Origin: Solimonas variicoloris DSM 15731
GTDB lineage: Bacteria > Pseudomonadota > Gammaproteobacteria > Nevskiales > Nevskiaceae
Direction of reading: 5' to 3'
Length of the DNA: 64,000 bases
Assembly (NCBI RefSeq): GCF_000382285.1
Contig: NZ_KB907929.1
Location: 124,001 to 188,000, forward strand
Both the position numbers and the translations under genes were made by a program. Below, one piece after another: positions 1 through 9,348 of this stretch. The notes below the pieces were generated by a model. It searched no databases. It had not been told where the DNA came from and was given only the letters and a program-made list of their open reading frames with translations. Within the stretch, counting starts at the first letter, position 1. Each line of letters opens with the position of its first letter.

Positions 1-534
1 CTTGCGCGATTCGGCGATGCAGGCCGCAAAATGCGCGGCGCCGCCGTCCGGCAGGTCGTCGCGGTCGACCGAGGTGATGACGACGTAGCGCAGGCCCATG
101 TCGCGGATCGTCTCGGCGAGGTGGCGCGGCTCGTCGGCGTCGAGCGGATTCGGCCGGCCGTGGGCGACGTCGCAGAACGGGCAGCGCCGCGTGCAGATGT
201 CGCCCATGATCATGAACGTCGCGGTGCCCTTGCCGAAGCATTCGCCGAGGTTCGGGCAGGAGGCTTCCTCGCAGACCGTATGCAGCTTGGCGTCGCGCAG
301 CACGTTCTTCAGGCGCGCGACTTCCGGCGTGCCCTGGCTCTTGGCGCGGATCCACGTCGGCTTGCGCAGCGGCGCGGCGGTCGCCTCGATCTTGATCGGG
401 ATGCGCGCCATCTTGTCGGCGCCGCGCAGCTTCTCGCCCTGGACCACGGGCTTGATCGCCGGCCTGTCGGTCGGCGACGCGGGATTGGAGGGGGTGGCGC
501 TCAAGGGCGACTCCGCGTGAAACGGGGCGGCCAT
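1..534 (-). CDS. lipA: Lipoyl synthase LipA, N-terminal part (cut by window edge)
   Basis: Radical SAM enzyme that inserts two sulfur atoms into octanoyl groups on lipoyl domains (cytoplasm). Read on the minus strand from the ATG at 534, the frame stays open to base 1, giving 178 codons of an enzyme usually a little over 300 residues. Both cysteine clusters are present: C88-x4-C93-x5-C99 for the auxiliary [4Fe-4S] cluster and C114-x3-C118-x2-C121 (CTRRCPFC) for the radical SAM cluster. The first 40 residues are a variable leader, so a slightly later start is possible. The C-terminal half lies outside the window. lipB, the usual partner, is not in view. Identity is secure from the paired cysteine motifs. 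Confidence 0.95.
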   Translation of the reverse strand, partial: MAAPFHAESPLSATPSNPASPTDRPAIKPVVQGEKLRGADKMARIPIKIEATAAPLRKPTWIRAKSQGTPEVARLKNVLRDAKLHTVCEEASCPNLGECFGKGTATFMIMGDICTRRCPFCDVAHGRPNPLDADEPRHLAETIRDMGLRYVVITSVDRDDLPDGGAAHFAACIAESRK

Positions 535-575
535 TGTAGCGCCAACCCGCCGGGGCACCGGCCGGGCAGGGCGCC

Positions 576-1349
576 TCAGGCCGCCAGCGCGGCCGGTACC
601 GCCTGGTGCAGGCCCAGTTCGATTTCGATCGCCGTCTGCGCCGCCAGCGCCAGTTCGGCGCGTTCGCGGCCGCGGCTGTCGAGCGGCGGGCAGTAGATCA
701 CCTCGACCTCGATGCACGGCTCGCGCAGCACGCGCAGCACGTGGCGCAGCAGATCGTCGTCGCCGATGAACGGCGCGACGCGGCGGCCGTCGGGGGCCGG
801 CAGATAGCGCAGCGCGACCGGCTGCACCGCGCACCTGGCTTCGATCGCCGTCGCCAGCAGGCGGGCGTGGAACGGCAGCACGCGGGTGCCGTCGGTGGTG
901 GTGCCTTCCGGGAACAGCACGACCGCGCCGCCGCTGCGCAGGTAGACGCTGAGGCGATCGAGCAGCGGCCGCGAGCCGCCCTTGCCGCGGCGGATGTAGA
1001 AGCTGCCCGCGGCGGTCGCCAGCGAGCCGGCCAGCGGCCAGTTGCGGATCTCGGATTTGGCGATGAAGCGCAGCGGTTCGACCGAGCCCATCAGCGGGAT
1101 GTCGAGCCAGGACACGTGATTGGCGACCGTCAGGTGCGCGCCTTCGGCCGGCGTGCCGCGGACCGCGATGCGCAGGCCGAGGATGCGCAGCAGGCGACGA
1201 TGCCACCAGCCGGCCATGCCGAGGCGGTCGAGGCGCTCGCCGATGTCGAGCGCCACCAGCATCGCCATCAGCAGGCCGACGCCGAGGTGTGTGGCGACGC
1301 CGGTGCCGCGCCACAGCGTGCGCAGCGTGGCGAGCGATGCGTCGCGCAT
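576..1349 (-). CDS. 1-acyl-glycerol-3-phosphate acyltransferase-like (PlsC/OlsA type)
   Basis: 257-residue membrane-associated O-acyltransferase of the PlsC superfamily. It carries the catalytic HxxxxD motif (HVSWLD, H78-D83) and the acceptor-binding FPEGTT block. A hydrophobic segment lies near residues 20-35. The ATG at 1349 overlaps the TGA of the upstream acyltransferase gene (TGATG), so the two are translationally coupled. In ornithine-lipid producers OlsB N-acylates ornithine and an OlsA of this family O-acylates the lyso-lipid; the pairing suggests that role here. The alternative is plain phosphatidic acid synthesis, since OlsA and PlsC cannot be separated by motif alone. A longer open frame running upstream to 1958 is only a shadow of the neighbouring gene. 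Confidence 0.85.
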   Translation of the reverse strand: MRDASLATLRTLWRGTGVATHLGVGLLMAMLVALDIGERLDRLGMAGWWHRRLLRILGLRIAVRGTPAEGAHLTVANHVSWLDIPLMGSVEPLRFIAKSEIRNWPLAGSLATAAGSFYIRRGKGGSRPLLDRLSVYLRSGGAVVLFPEGTTTDGTRVLPFHARLLATAIEARCAVQPVALRYLPAPDGRRVAPFIGDDDLLRHVLRVLREPCIEVEVIYCPPLDSRGRERAELALAAQTAIEIELGLHQAVPAALAA

Positions 1350-2137
1350 CAGCCGTGTTCGGGCGCCGGGGCGTCGGCGGCCGCCTGGGTCTGGCCGAGG
1401 AAGTGGCGTGCGTAGCGCGGATTCAGGTCGCTGACGTTGAGCAGCATGAACACGTCGACGCAGTTGAAGTCGCGGTCCCAGTAGGCTTCGCCGCAGGCCT
1501 TGGCGCCGAGGCTCAGGTAGGCCTTCAGCAGCGGCGGCATGCGCGGCTTCTCGGTGCTGCGGCGGTCGGCCGCCGGCATCGGAATGTACGGCCGCACGCG
1601 CTGGCTCTCCGGCGCCATGTACTGCGCGCGGATCTGATCGAGGATGGCGTGCGCCGTCGCACCGCCGTCCTCGAGGCCGATCGAGGCGCAGCCGAACAGG
1701 TAGTCGTAGCCGTGATTGACGATGTAGCTGGCGATGCCCTGCCACAGCGTCGCGATCACCGCGCCGTTGCGGTACTCGGCGTCGACGCAGGTGCGGCCGA
1801 TTTCCATCACGCGGCCCGGCAGCGAATCGAGCATGGCCAGATCGAACTCGCTGGCCGAGTAGAAGCCGCCGGCCGCCGGTGCGCGCTCGCCGGTCAGGAT
1901 GCGCGTGCAGGCGACGATGCGGCCGCTGTCCACATTGCGCACCGTCAGGTGGCGGCAATGCGGGTCGTACTGGTCGTGGTCGAGGCCGGCTGCGCCGCCG
2001 TCGATGTCGGCGCCGAGTTCGCCGGCGAAGATCCGGTAGCGCAGCTTCTGCGTCTCGCGGATTTCCTCGGCCGTTTCGGCGAAACGGACCTCGAAGCGCG
2101 CGCGGCGCGGCAGATCACCATCAATGCGTGTCGACAT
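1349..2137 (-). CDS. Ornithine-acyl-ACP N-acyltransferase-like protein (OlsB/hemolysin-like GNAT fold)
   Basis: 262-residue cytoplasmic acyltransferase of the GNAT-fold autoinducer synthase/OlsB group, which transfers a 3-hydroxyacyl chain from ACP to the alpha-amino group of ornithine (family knowledge). Visible family features are the N-terminal region with [12 protein letters not shown], the [15 protein letters not shown] stretch and a C-terminal segment with [10 protein letters not shown] chose the ATG at 2137 because AAGGAACG lies about ten bases upstream; an ATG at 2167 would add ten residues with poorer support. It overlaps the downstream PlsC-type gene by one base. The pair would make phosphorus-free ornithine lipids, but substrate specificity is inferred from the pairing only. 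Confidence 0.8.
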   Translation of the reverse strand: MSTRIDGDLPRRARFEVRFAETAEEIRETQKLRYRIFAGELGADIDGGAAGLDHDQYDPHCRHLTVRNVDSGRIVACTRILTGERAPAAGGFYSASEFDLAMLDSLPGRVMEIGRTCVDAEYRNGAVIATLWQGIASYIVNHGYDYLFGCASIGLEDGGATAHAILDQIRAQYMAPESQRVRPYIPMPAADRRSTEKPRMPPLLKAYLSLGAKACGEAYWDRDFNCVDVFMLLNVSDLNPRYARHFLGQTQAAADAPAPEHG

Positions 2138-2339
2138 GGGCGTCGTTCCTTTGCGGATGGCGCGCACTCTAGGTAGCGGTGTTTGTTGCCATGTGACGGT
2201 GGCATTTCAGAACGATGACGACGTTCGCGCCTGGCCGCGGCGCTGTCGGCCTGCAAGAGGGTTCGGGGTGCGCTGCGGGGAATGGCCATGCGGCGAGCGC
2301 TGGCGCTGGGGCTGCCGTGGGGGGTCGGCGGCGGCGCGG

Positions 2340-2580
2340 CTCGCGAACTTGCGCTTCGCCGATGCTTGCCCGCCGGCCGCAGATGCCGATGCGGCGGAGC
2401 TGCGTGTGCGGATGACGATCGCCGCGGACGGTCGTGTGCCGGTCGCGAGCGTGCCGGCGTCCTTCACGCCCGGACGACCGGGGCCCGGTGCCGGCGGCCT
2501 GGCGGCGATGGCGCTTCGTGCCGGCCGGCCGGGATCAGCGTCCGGTGCAGCGCGAGGACATCGCCGGCTTTCCCTTCACG
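2340..2580 (+). pseudogene. Degraded TonB C-terminal domain (frameshifted relic)
   Basis: Two pieces of a TonB-type energy transducer C-terminal domain lie in different plus-strand frames. The first (about 2397-2460) reads ELRVRMTIAADGRV, the strand that follows the domain start. The second (about 2495-2575, another frame) reads AAWRRWRFVPAGRDQRPV followed by a beta-like tail; WRFVPA..D..PV is the usual TonB C-terminal signature. A possible signal-peptide-like start (MAMRRALALGL, ATG at 2282) is in the third frame. At least one frameshift is therefore needed, and no clear stop codon follows before mdoH on the other strand. The stretch 2138-2742 holds no intact gene that I recognise. Confidence 0.5.
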
Positions 2581-2742
2581 TCGGCGGGGCTGCGAAGCGC
2601 CGGCCTATCGTCGGGGGCCGGGCCCCGAACACGGGTGCCGCCGCGCCGCGATGGTGAGCCGGGCGACGTGCGCGCCGGCGCGGTGCTGCGCTTCGCGGCG
2701 GACGCCCCGGTGCGCGCGCGGCCGGCTGCCGGCCGTGCCGCG

Positions 2743-5313
2743 TCAATCCGCGGACGGCTTGAACCAGCCCGGATGGGCGTCCGGCGTGGTCCACAGGCGG
2801 CGGTGCAGGTGCGACAGCGCGGCAGCGTCGAGCAGCAGGGCATTGCGCTCGGGGTCCTTGAGCGTCGCCGGATCGCGCCGGGCGGCGGCGTCGGCGAGGT
2901 TCATCAGCTGCCGCGGCGCGCGCCTGCCGAGCTTGGCGCGGCGGCGGCCGATCAGGCTGAGCAGCGCGTTCGCGGCCGGCTCGCGGGCGGCGCGCACGAA
3001 GTCCGGATAGTCCGGCGCGCGGCGCAGGCCGGCCTTCAGCCAGCGCAGTTCGCGCGGCGTGATCGACTCTTCCGGAATCAGGAACAGGCGCTGCTCGCGT
3101 GCCCAGCGCCCGAGCGTGGCACGCGAGCTCCACACCGACAGCGGGATGGCGATGACCAGGCTGCCGGCGACCGGCAGCAGCCACCACAGGAACTTCGGAT
3201 TCAGCCAGTAGACGAGGCCGAGCCAGGCCAGGCCGAGCAGCGTGCCGCCGCCGTGGCGCAGCGCCGCCTGGCTCCACGGCGTGGCCGCATCCTCGCGCGG
3301 CGGCGATTTCCACTGCACGGCGATGCCGAGCAGTGCCGAGACCACGTACTGCGTATGGAACAGCATGCGGATCGGCGCCAGCAGCGCCGAGAACAGCATT
3401 TCGGCGGCGAGACTCGCCGCCAGGCGCAGGCGGCCGCCGTACGGGCGCACGACTTCGTGGCGCACGATCAGCAGCAGCGCCGACAGGATCTTCGGCAGGA
3501 ACAGCAGCGTCATGGTGCCGGCGAACAGGCGGATCGCCCATTCCGGATGCCATTCCGGCCAGCTCGGGAACAGCTGGTAGGGCTGCGTGAAGTAGGTCGG
3601 CTCCGTCTTCATGAAGACGAACAGCAGCGCCGTCGACAGCGCCAGGAAGATGAACCACAGCGGCGCCGAGAGATACGCCATCACGCCGGTCATGAACACC
3701 GCGCGGTGCGCCGGATGCAGGCCCTGGGTGAAGAACAGCTTGAAGTTCTGCAGATTGCCCTGGCACCAGCGCTGGTCGCGCTTGAGCTCGTCGAGCAGGG
3801 TCGGCGGCATTTCCTCGTAGCTGCCCGGCAGGTCGTAGGCGATCCACACGCTCCAGCCGGCGCGACGCATCAGCGCGGCCTCGACGAAGTCGTGGGACAG
3901 GATCTCGCCCGACAGGCCGCCGCGGCCCGGCAGGCGGCCGAGCGCGCAGTGCTGCATGAACGGCGCGACGCGGATGATCGCGTTGTGGCCCCAGTAATGG
4001 CTCTCGCCGAGCTGCCAGAAGTGCAGGCCGGCGGTGAACAGCGGGCCGTAGACGCGCGTCGCGAACTGCTGAATGCGCGAGTACAGGGTCTCGCGGCCGG
4101 CCGCTTTCGGCGCGGTCTGGATGATGCCGGCGTTCGGGTTGGCTTCCATCAGCTGCACGAGGCGCTTCAGGCACTCGCCGGACATCACGCTGTCGGCGTC
4201 GAGGATGACCATGTGCTGGTACTTGCTGCCCCAGCGCCGGCACCAGTCGGCGACGTTGCCGGACTTCTTCTTGATGCGGTGCATGCGGCGCCGGTAGAAG
4301 ATGCGCCCGAAGCCGTTGACGGCCCGGCACAGGTGCAGCCAGGCCGCCGCCTCGGCGGCGCGTGCGTCGGCCTTGCCGCTGTCGGACAGGATGTAAAAGT
4401 CGAACGAATCGAGCAGCCCGGCGCGGCCGACCGAGTCGTAGGTGGCGCGCAGGCCGGCGAACACGCGGGCGACGTCCTCGTTGCAGATCGGCACGAGGAT
4501 CGCGGTGTTGCGGCCCGGCGCCAGCGGCGTGTCGGGCGCGGCGGTTGCCGAGATCGAATACTTGTCGCGGCCGGTCAGCAGCACGAAGAAGCCGAACACC
4601 GCGGTCCAGAAGCCGGCCGAGATCCACGCGAACAGCACCGCGTACAGCGACAGACTGGCGAGTTCGAGCCAGTGCCGGCCCTTGTACGGCAGCACCGCCG
4701 ACATCAGGTAGGTCGCGCCGATCGTCTGCGCGACGATCAGCGTCACCAGCAGCAGGCGGCGCAGCGACGCCGAGCCCTGCCAGCGCGTCTGCGCCGGGCC
4801 CAGCACCTTGGCCTTCGGCGCTTCGGGCGCGACGCCGCCGCGCGGCGTCAGGCCGGCGCCGCCGCCCTGGGCGCGCCGCGCGAGCCAGCGCCACAGGCGG
4901 CGGATCGGGTTGTGGTTCCACGGCACCGGCGCCATCGACGCGCGCAGCAGCGGCGGCGTGGTCGCCAGGCGCGCCCGGTAGTCCGGCGGCTGCAGCACGC
5001 TGTCGAGTTCGGCATCGCCGGGCAGCGGCGGCGTCAGGCTCAGCTGGAGGCGGGCGTAGCTCGAATGCAGCGTGGCGAGGTCACCGTCCTCGTCGCGGGT
5101 GTCGGCGAGCGCGTTCTGGGCGGCGACGAAGCGCGCGTCGTCGCTCGCCGCCGGGACGCCGTCGGGCGGGGTCGCGAGCGCCGGTTCGACGCGCGCGCGC
5201 GCGGCGCGCGGCAGCTCGTCCAGATATTGATCGAGCCGGGACAGGGCCGGCGGCGCGGAAGCCGATGATGGCCCGGACGATGGTCCGGAGCCCGGGGCGG
5301 AAACCTGGTTCAC
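2743..5313 (-). CDS. mdoH: Glucans biosynthesis glucosyltransferase H (OpgH/MdoH)
   Basis: 856-residue inner-membrane family 2 glycosyltransferase that polymerises UDP-glucose into the beta-glucan backbone of osmoregulated periplasmic glucans; the usual length is about 850. Seen: VPICNED at the start of the GT domain, ILSDSGKAD, the LDADSVMSG metal-binding motif, SHDFVEAALMRR, and the RDQRWCQGNLQN version of the QxxRW motif. Several membrane segments flank the domain (around residues 190-260 and 570-750). The start is GTG at 5313, with AGGGA about seven bases upstream. It lies 174 bases downstream of mdoG in the same direction and probably shares its transcript. OpgH also moonlights as a division inhibitor in some gammaproteobacteria; that is not testable here. 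Confidence 0.95.
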   Translation of the reverse strand: MNQVSAPGSGPSSGPSSASAPPALSRLDQYLDELPRAARARVEPALATPPDGVPAASDDARFVAAQNALADTRDEDGDLATLHSSYARLQLSLTPPLPGDAELDSVLQPPDYRARLATTPPLLRASMAPVPWNHNPIRRLWRWLARRAQGGGAGLTPRGGVAPEAPKAKVLGPAQTRWQGSASLRRLLLVTLIVAQTIGATYLMSAVLPYKGRHWLELASLSLYAVLFAWISAGFWTAVFGFFVLLTGRDKYSISATAAPDTPLAPGRNTAILVPICNEDVARVFAGLRATYDSVGRAGLLDSFDFYILSDSGKADARAAEAAAWLHLCRAVNGFGRIFYRRRMHRIKKKSGNVADWCRRWGSKYQHMVILDADSVMSGECLKRLVQLMEANPNAGIIQTAPKAAGRETLYSRIQQFATRVYGPLFTAGLHFWQLGESHYWGHNAIIRVAPFMQHCALGRLPGRGGLSGEILSHDFVEAALMRRAGWSVWIAYDLPGSYEEMPPTLLDELKRDQRWCQGNLQNFKLFFTQGLHPAHRAVFMTGVMAYLSAPLWFIFLALSTALLFVFMKTEPTYFTQPYQLFPSWPEWHPEWAIRLFAGTMTLLFLPKILSALLLIVRHEVVRPYGGRLRLAASLAAEMLFSALLAPIRMLFHTQYVVSALLGIAVQWKSPPREDAATPWSQAALRHGGGTLLGLAWLGLVYWLNPKFLWWLLPVAGSLVIAIPLSVWSSRATLGRWAREQRLFLIPEESITPRELRWLKAGLRRAPDYPDFVRAAREPAANALLSLIGRRRAKLGRRAPRQLMNLADAAARRDPATLKDPERNALLLDAAALSHLHRRLWTTPDAHPGWFKPSAD

Positions 5314-5487
5314 GTTATCCCTGAGAAGCGCTGCCCCGGCGCGGGGCTGTCGACGGTTCCGCGCCGACCACGGCGTCGACGCAGGCCGTCGAGTTTAAAG
5401 GCAATGCCGGCCGCTGCCGAGCCCCGCCGCGGCGTCGCGCACCGCGCTGAAGCGGCGATGAATCGCCTTGCCGGGCGGCGCCCGGCG

Positions 5488-7002
5488 TCAGCGCGGTTCC
5501 GGCGGCAGGATGTAGGCCCAGGTCTCGGAGATGTTGTCGTCGCCGTTGCGCAGCACCGCGCGCATTTCCAGCGGCTTGGCGTCGTCGGCGCGGCGCACGC
5601 GCATGATCACGCGCCAGCCGCCGGTGACGTCGTTGCGGACCAGCTGGCGCTCGAGGATTTCGCCGTTGTCGCTGATCCACAGGCCGGCGACCGGCTTCTG
5701 GTCGGGCTTCAGGAATTCGAGTGGGCCGCCCTGGAAGTCGACGATGTAGCGCAGCGAGTTGTCGGTATCGCGGCCGACGCCGCCACGGTCGCGACGGGTC
5801 TGCGCGACCCAGGCCAGCGGCGGCCGGGTTTCCTGGTTGGCCTGCCAGAACAGTGTGTATTCGAGATCCATCGTGCCGCCGGCGTGCGGTCCCTGCTCGG
5901 GCACCCAGTAGGCGACGACGTTGTCGTTGGTCGCGTCCTTGGTCGGGATCTGCACCAGCTCGACGCGGCCGCGGCCCCAGTCGCCCTTCGGCACCACCCA
6001 GACGCTCGGCTTGCGGTCGTAGCGCGTGTCGAGATCCTCGTAGTGCGCGAAGTCGCGGTCGCGCTGCATCAGGCCGAAGCCGCGCGGGCTGCTGGCGCCG
6101 AACGAGGTGATCAGCAGGCGCTTGGGATTGACCAGCGGCCGCCAGATCCACTCGCCGTCGGTCTGCACCGACAGGCCCTCGGAATCGTGCACCTCGGGGC
6201 GATAGTCGTCGGTCGCCGGCGGCTGGTGCGAGGCGTACAGGAACATGCTGGTCAGCGGCGCGATGCCGAGCTTGCCGACGCCGTCGCGGAAATACAGGCG
6301 CGACTTGACCTCGGTGGCGGTGGAGTCGCCGGGGCGGACCTTGAAGCGGTAGGCGCCGGACACGCGGCGCGAATCGAGCAGGGCGTAGATCGTCAGCTCG
6401 CGGTCTTCCGGGCGCGGCCATTCGATCCAGAACTCGCGGAACACCGGGAATTCCTCGCCGGACAGCTCGCCGGTGTCGATCGCCAGGCCGCGGGCCGATT
6501 CCCCGTAGACCTGGTTCTTGCCGAGCGCACGGAAAAAGCTGGCGCCCTGGAAGGCGATCAGCTCGTCGCGCACGTTCTTGTCGTTGAGCGGGAAGTGCAC
6601 GCGAAAGCCGGCGAAGCCGAGGTCGCGCAGCTTGTCCGGATCGATGTTGTTGCGGCCGTAGTCGAAGTTCTCGGGCTGGAACGGGATCTTGCGAACGCCG
6701 TCGGCGGTGACCAGATTGAGCTTGACGATCTGATTGAAGTACAGGCCCGGGTGATAGAACTGCACCTCGAACGGCAGCTTGTTGCTGCGCCACAGCGCCC
6801 GGTCGGCCTTGTAGCGGATTTCCTTGTACTGATCGTAGTTCAGATCGGTCAGCGGCTTCGGCAGCGGCGTGTCGGGGCGCACGTAGGGCTTGCCGGCGAG
6901 TTCCTTCGCGCGGCGTGCCACGTCGTTGAAATCGAAGGCCAGGGCCGCCTGGCTGAACGTCGCCAGGATCAGCAAACCACCGAGCAATGCCTTGCGTGCC
7001 AT
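5488..7002 (-). CDS. mdoG: Glucans biosynthesis protein G (OpgG/MdoG), periplasmic
   Basis: 504-residue periplasmic protein required for osmoregulated periplasmic glucan backbone synthesis or branching. A signal peptide is clear: [11 protein letters not shown], a hydrophobic core and ALA just before FDFND (residues 1-22). The mature part carries family blocks such as FEVQFYHPGLYFNQ, FAGFRVHFPLN and RGFGLMQRDRDF. The chosen ATG at 7002 overlaps the TGA of rnt (TGATG); a GTG one codon earlier is possible. It is followed by mdoH, the normal partner. Linking rnt to opgGH by overlap means glucan synthesis genes are co-translated with an RNA-maturation enzyme in this genome. Confidence 0.95.
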   Translation of the reverse strand: MARKALLGGLLILATFSQAALAFDFNDVARRAKELAGKPYVRPDTPLPKPLTDLNYDQYKEIRYKADRALWRSNKLPFEVQFYHPGLYFNQIVKLNLVTADGVRKIPFQPENFDYGRNNIDPDKLRDLGFAGFRVHFPLNDKNVRDELIAFQGASFFRALGKNQVYGESARGLAIDTGELSGEEFPVFREFWIEWPRPEDRELTIYALLDSRRVSGAYRFKVRPGDSTATEVKSRLYFRDGVGKLGIAPLTSMFLYASHQPPATDDYRPEVHDSEGLSVQTDGEWIWRPLVNPKRLLITSFGASSPRGFGLMQRDRDFAHYEDLDTRYDRKPSVWVVPKGDWGRGRVELVQIPTKDATNDNVVAYWVPEQGPHAGGTMDLEYTLFWQANQETRPPLAWVAQTRRDRGGVGRDTDNSLRYIVDFQGGPLEFLKPDQKPVAGLWISDNGEILERQLVRNDVTGGWRVIMRVRRADDAKPLEMRAVLRNGDDNISETWAYILPPEPR

Positions 7003-7700
7003 CACATTCCGTCGTTCGATTGGGGGGGCGTCTGCGGCGGCGCCGCGGTGGCCTGCTCGAAGAGCGGCCGCATGCGGTTGACCAGCAGGCAGAACAGGTC
7101 CGCGGTCCGTTCGGCGTCGTAGATCGCCGAATGCGCCGATTCCGCATCGTAACCGAGCCGCACCGCCTGCAGGGCCCGTGCCAGGACCGTCTGGCCGAGC
7201 GCGGCGCCGGCCAGCGTCGCCGTGTCGAACACGCTGAACGGGTGGAACGGGTTGCGCTTGTAGCCGGTGCGGGCGACCGCGGCGTTGATGAAGCCGAGGT
7301 CGAAGTGGGCGTTGTGGCCGACCAGGATCGCGCGCGTGCAGCCGTTCTCGGAGACCGCGCGGCGGATCGGCCGGAACACGTGGTCGAGCGCGTCCTTCTC
7401 GGCCATCGCCAGGCGCAGCGGGCTGTCGATGCGGATGCCGGTGATTTCCAGCGCGGCCTTCTCGATGTTGGCGCCCGGGAACGGCGTGACGTGCGCGAAC
7501 GCGGTTTCCCGGCGCACCAGATCGCCGTGCTCGTCGATGCCGAGGATCACCGCGGCGACTTCGAGCAGCGCGTCGGTCTGCGCGTTGAAGCCGCCGGTCT
7601 CGACGTCGACCACCACCGGCAGGAAGCCACGGAAACGCTGGCCGATCTTGAATTTCCGCTCGGCGGGTTTGTCGGCGACCGTCTCGCTGCTCGTGGACAT
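7002..7700 (-). CDS. rnt: Ribonuclease T
   Basis: 232-residue DEDDh 3'-5' exonuclease that trims tRNA CCA ends and matures 5S and 23S rRNA; the family runs about 210-225. The Exo motifs are intact: Exo I VDVETGGF (D and E near 32-34), Exo [12 protein letters not shown], and Exo [13 protein letters not shown] with the catalytic H and D. The C-terminal tail is proline/glutamine rich and overlaps the mdoG start by one base. The start at 7700 follows a weak AAAGAA ribosome site. The gene is first in a likely rnt-mdoG-mdoH operon. Confidence 0.95.
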   Translation of the reverse strand: MSTSSETVADKPAERKFKIGQRFRGFLPVVVDVETGGFNAQTDALLEVAAVILGIDEHGDLVRRETAFAHVTPFPGANIEKAALEITGIRIDSPLRLAMAEKDALDHVFRPIRRAVSENGCTRAILVGHNAHFDLGFINAAVARTGYKRNPFHPFSVFDTATLAGAALGQTVLARALQAVRLGYDAESAHSAIYDAERTADLFCLLVNRMRPLFEQATAAPPQTPPQSNDGM

Positions 7701-7728
7701 CGTGTTCTTTGGGGGCGATAACGCGGAT

Positions 7729-7830
7729 TCAGGTGCCGCTCGCGCCGGCGCGGGCCGGCTGCAGCGGCGCCGTTCGGCACGGCGCGGCGGCGACAGCCGC
7801 GGCGGGCATCGGCGGAACGGGCGGCGTCAT
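7729..7830 (-). CDS. Small Ala/Pro-rich ORF upstream of rnt (possible leader peptide)
   Basis: A 33-codon frame begins with ATG at 7830, preceded by a near-ideal AGGAG ribosome site (complement of 7835-7841), and stops 28 bases before the rnt start. The product starts [17 protein letters not shown] and is almost all Ala, Pro, Arg and Gly. I recognise no family, and composition like this often arises by chance in GC-rich DNA. The only support is the ribosome site and the position in the rnt leader. The remainder of 7701-8037 holds the argG promoter. Confidence 0.3.
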   Translation of the reverse strand: MTPPVPPMPAAAVAAAPCRTAPLQPARAGASGT

Positions 7831-7936
7831 CGGCTCTCCTCGGCGTGGACCGCGGCTGCGGGGCTGGGCTGCGCATGATACCGGCTTCGTCGCGAGGGCA
7901 GGGCGCCCGCGCCCGCAGCGTTGCCGGCCTGAACGG

Positions 7937-7966
7937 CCGCTGTCGTGGCGTGAAAGTCCTATAATC
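7937..7966 (+). promoter_or_regulatory. argG promoter (-10 element)
   Basis: A perfect TATAAT lies at 7960-7965, about 70 bases before the argG ATG. The -35 position 17 bases upstream (CCGCTG, 7937-7942) is poor, so the promoter may rely on an activator. No E. coli-type ARG box was seen around it. Confidence 0.5.
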
Positions 7967-8037
7967 GCGCCCCGGCCCGGGGCGCCTCACGGCCGCTCCT
8001 GTTCCGGATCTCTCGCCTCCCGTTCGTCTGACGACCC

Positions 8038-9261
8038 ATGAGCAAGCAAAGTTCCTCGCGCCGCAAGATCGCGCTCGCCTATTCCGGCGGCCTCGATACC
8101 TCCGTCATCCTCAAGTGGCTGCAGGACACCTACGACGCCGAGGTCGTGACCTTCACCGCCGACATCGGCCAGGGCGAGGAGCTCGACCACGTGCGCCCGA
8201 AGGCGCAGCAGTTCGGCGTCAAGGAAATCTTCATCGACGATCTGCGCGAGGAATTCGCGCGCGACTTCGTGTTCCCGATGTTCCGCGCCAACGCCCTGTA
8301 CGAGGGCGAGTACCTGCTCGGCACCTCGATCGCGCGGCCGCTGATCGCCAAGCGTCTGGTCGAGATCGCCCGCGAGACCGGCTGCGACTCGATCAGCCAT
8401 GGCGCCACCGGCAAGGGCAACGACCAGGTCCGTTTCGAGCTCGGCGCCTACGCGCTGTGGCCGGAGGTCAAGGTCATCGCGCCGTGGCGCGAGTGGGATC
8501 TGAACTCGCGCGAGAAGCTGCTCGCCTACGCCGCCCAGCACAACATCCCGATCGCCAAGAAGAAGGACGGCGGCTCGCCGTACTCGATGGATGCCAACGC
8601 GCTGCACATCTCTTACGAGGGCGGCGGCCTCGAGGATCCGTGGTGGTCGCCGGACGACAGCATCTGGCGCTGGACCAAGAACCCCGAGGATGCGCCGAAC
8701 GAGGCGCAGGTCATCACGATCGAGTTCGAGAAGGGCGACGCGGTGGCCGTCGACGGCGTGCGCGGCACGCCGTTCCAGATCCTCGACCGCCTCAACAAGC
8801 TCGGCAGCGAACACGGCATCGGCCGTCTCGATCTGGTCGAGAACCGCTACGTCGGCATCAAGAGCCGTGGCTGCTACGAAACGCCGGGCGGCACGATCCT
8901 GCTCAAGGCGCACCGCGCGATCGAGTCGCTGACGCTCGACCGCGAGCAGGCGCACCTCAAGGACGAGCTGATGCCGAAGTACGCCAGCCTGATCTACAAC
9001 GGCTACTGGTGGAGCCCCGAGCGGCGCGCGCTGCAGGCGCTGATCGACAACACCCAGGAGCGCGTCAACGGCGAAGTGCGCCTCAAGCTCTACAAGGGCG
9101 CCGTCTACAATCTCGGCCGCCGCTCGAAGGACTCGCTGTTCGACGCCACGCTGTCGACCTTCGAGGACGACCGCGGCGCCTACAACCAGAAGGACGCGGA
9201 GGGCTTCATTCGCCTGAATGGCCTGCGCCTGCGCACTGGCGCCAAGCGCGACCAGCGCTGA
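8038..9261 (+). CDS. argG: Argininosuccinate synthase
   Basis: 407-residue cytoplasmic enzyme that condenses citrulline and aspartate with ATP hydrolysis, the penultimate step of arginine synthesis. The ATP-pyrophosphatase P-loop YSGGLDTS is at residues 15-22; [13 protein letters not shown], the citrulline/aspartate-binding [17 protein letters not shown] block and the GGLEDP segment follow. Length matches the family (about 400). A 59-base near-copy of its 3' end occurs 87 bases after its stop (see repeat entries). A hairpin terminator follows at 9474. argH is not in the window, so the gene is probably monocistronic. Confidence 0.97.
   Translation: MSKQSSSRRKIALAYSGGLDTSVILKWLQDTYDAEVVTFTADIGQGEELDHVRPKAQQFGVKEIFIDDLREEFARDFVFPMFRANALYEGEYLLGTSIARPLIAKRLVEIARETGCDSISHGATGKGNDQVRFELGAYALWPEVKVIAPWREWDLNSREKLLAYAAQHNIPIAKKKDGGSPYSMDANALHISYEGGGLEDPWWSPDDSIWRWTKNPEDAPNEAQVITIEFEKGDAVAVDGVRGTPFQILDRLNKLGSEHGIGRLDLVENRYVGIKSRGCYETPGGTILLKAHRAIESLTLDREQAHLKDELMPKYASLIYNGYWWSPERRALQALIDNTQERVNGEVRLKLYKGAVYNLGRRSKDSLFDATLSTFEDDRGAYNQKDAEGFIRLNGLRLRTGAKRDQR
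9203..9261 (+). repeat. argG 3'-end direct repeat, copy 1 (inside argG)
   Basis: The last 59 bases of argG, including the stop codon. They match 9349-9407 with four substitutions. Three of the four keep the encoded residue and one changes Q to P. Confidence 0.9.
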
Positions 9262-9299
9262 ACGCTGAGGTGCAGCCCCCGGAGCCGACTCGCCTTGCC

Positions 9300-9331
9300 G
9301 TCGATCCCGCGCGGTGCGCGGGTCCCTCGAC
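9300..9331 (+). repeat. Hairpin between the two argG 3' ends
   Basis: A perfect 7-bp stem, CCCGCGC (9306-9312) with GCGCGGG (9316-9322) and a GGT loop, sits inside an outer 5-bp pairing of GTCGA (9300-9304) with TCGAC (9327-9331). It lies in the 87-base spacer between the argG end and its duplicate. There is no T-tract, so it does not look like a terminator. Confidence 0.6.
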
Positions 9332-9348
9332 GGGTGGCTCGCGGCTCT

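Noticed and set aside
1350-1958. Upstream extension of the PlsC-type gene as one 460-residue protein
   Set aside because: That part is another frame of the olsB-like gene; the family starts at 1349.
2434-5268. A 944-codon plus-strand open frame opposite mdoH
   Set aside because: Arg/Gln/Ala-rich antisense shadow of a GC-rich gene; mdoH on the other strand has full family motifs.
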